A DNA stretch of 32,654 nt from an uncultured Prevotella sp. (GTDB taxonomy: Bacteria > Bacteroidota > Bacteroidia > Bacteroidales > Bacteroidaceae), in assembly GCA_946183985.1 (NCBI GenBank), contig CAMHDT010000009.1, forward strand, positions 1 to 32,654, written 5' to 3'. A program made the translations under genes and the position numbers. Positions 32,603-32,654 of the stretch are shown here, one piece after another (the stretch's first letter is position 1; every line of letters starts with the position of its first letter). The notes beneath the pieces were generated by a model. That model was not told the origin of the DNA. It saw only the letters and a program-made list of their open reading frames with translations, and ran no database searches.

Positions 32603-32654
32603 ATGACAAAAGTAGCAATTAACGGTTTTGGCCGTATCGGTCGCCTCGCTTTCC
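32603..32654 (+). CDS. gap: Glyceraldehyde-3-phosphate dehydrogenase, N-terminus (partial)
   Basis: Seventeen codons read MTKVAINGFGRIGRLAF, the NAD-binding start of GAPDH with the GFGRIGR motif. The gene runs off the right edge of the window. GAPDH catalyses the NAD-linked oxidation of glyceraldehyde 3-phosphate in glycolysis. Confidence 0.93.
   Translation, partial: MTKVAINGFGRIGRLAF

Overview
The window looks like a chromosomal segment of a Bacteroidales bacterium, most likely Prevotella/Segatella-like. The evidence is the promoter form TTTG-N19/20-TAnnTTTG found before most transcription units, a lipid A kinase (Gram-negative envelope), Bacteroidetes-type secreted glycoside hydrolases, and AT-rich spacers around moderately GC-rich genes. 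No phage, transposase or CRISPR array was seen. It opens at the 3' end of a 5S rRNA gene with its terminator and closes in the first 17 codons of a glyceraldehyde-3-phosphate dehydrogenase gene.

Layout. (a) 1-613: 5S rRNA end, a 34-codon remnant of a Ser/Thr kinase gene that keeps its promoter, and tRNA-Phe on the minus strand. (b) 815-5714, minus strand: operon sppA-lpxK-punA-thiL. (c) 5767-6028: a candidate small RNA and a set of palindromes spaced 21 bp apart. (d) 6139-10596: a GH28 polygalacturonase-like and a GH2 enzyme, both secreted. (e) 10686-12557: a Ser/Thr kinase with about five membrane helices. (f) groES-groEL. (g) 14677-15430: a second candidate small RNA and a 22-bp repeat array. 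(h) A minus-strand Ser/Thr kinase with an extracytoplasmic FGE/SUMF1-type domain. (i) 17385-24464: a tightly packed plus-strand series of a 62-residue membrane protein, a DUF4450-like secreted protein, an AmgK-like sugar kinase fused to a RapZ C-terminal domain, murU and guaA. (j) 24665-29851: six genes under one good promoter: FHA membrane protein, acidic membrane protein, zinc-ribbon/FHA protein, PP2C phosphatase with a membrane anchor, Q/P-rich membrane protein, coiled-coil lipoprotein. (k) sulP, mscL and gap.

How the genes fit together. The clearest theme is Ser/Thr phosphorylation: two eukaryotic-like kinases plus a kinase remnant with related promoters, and an operon carrying a phosphatase, two FHA phosphothreonine readers and membrane proteins with short Thr motifs that could be the phosphorylated ligands. 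I infer a trans-envelope phospho-signalling module; its output is unknown. The second theme is the cell envelope and its recycling: LpxK, SppA, and the AmgK-RapZ fusion next to MurU.

The most unusual non-coding structures are short-period quasi-repeats (7, 8 or 9 nt, mostly four or five units) in at least five spacers between same-strand genes, and two loci with three near-identical palindromes spaced exactly 21 bp centre to centre. All calls rest on reading the sequence; no database search was possible.
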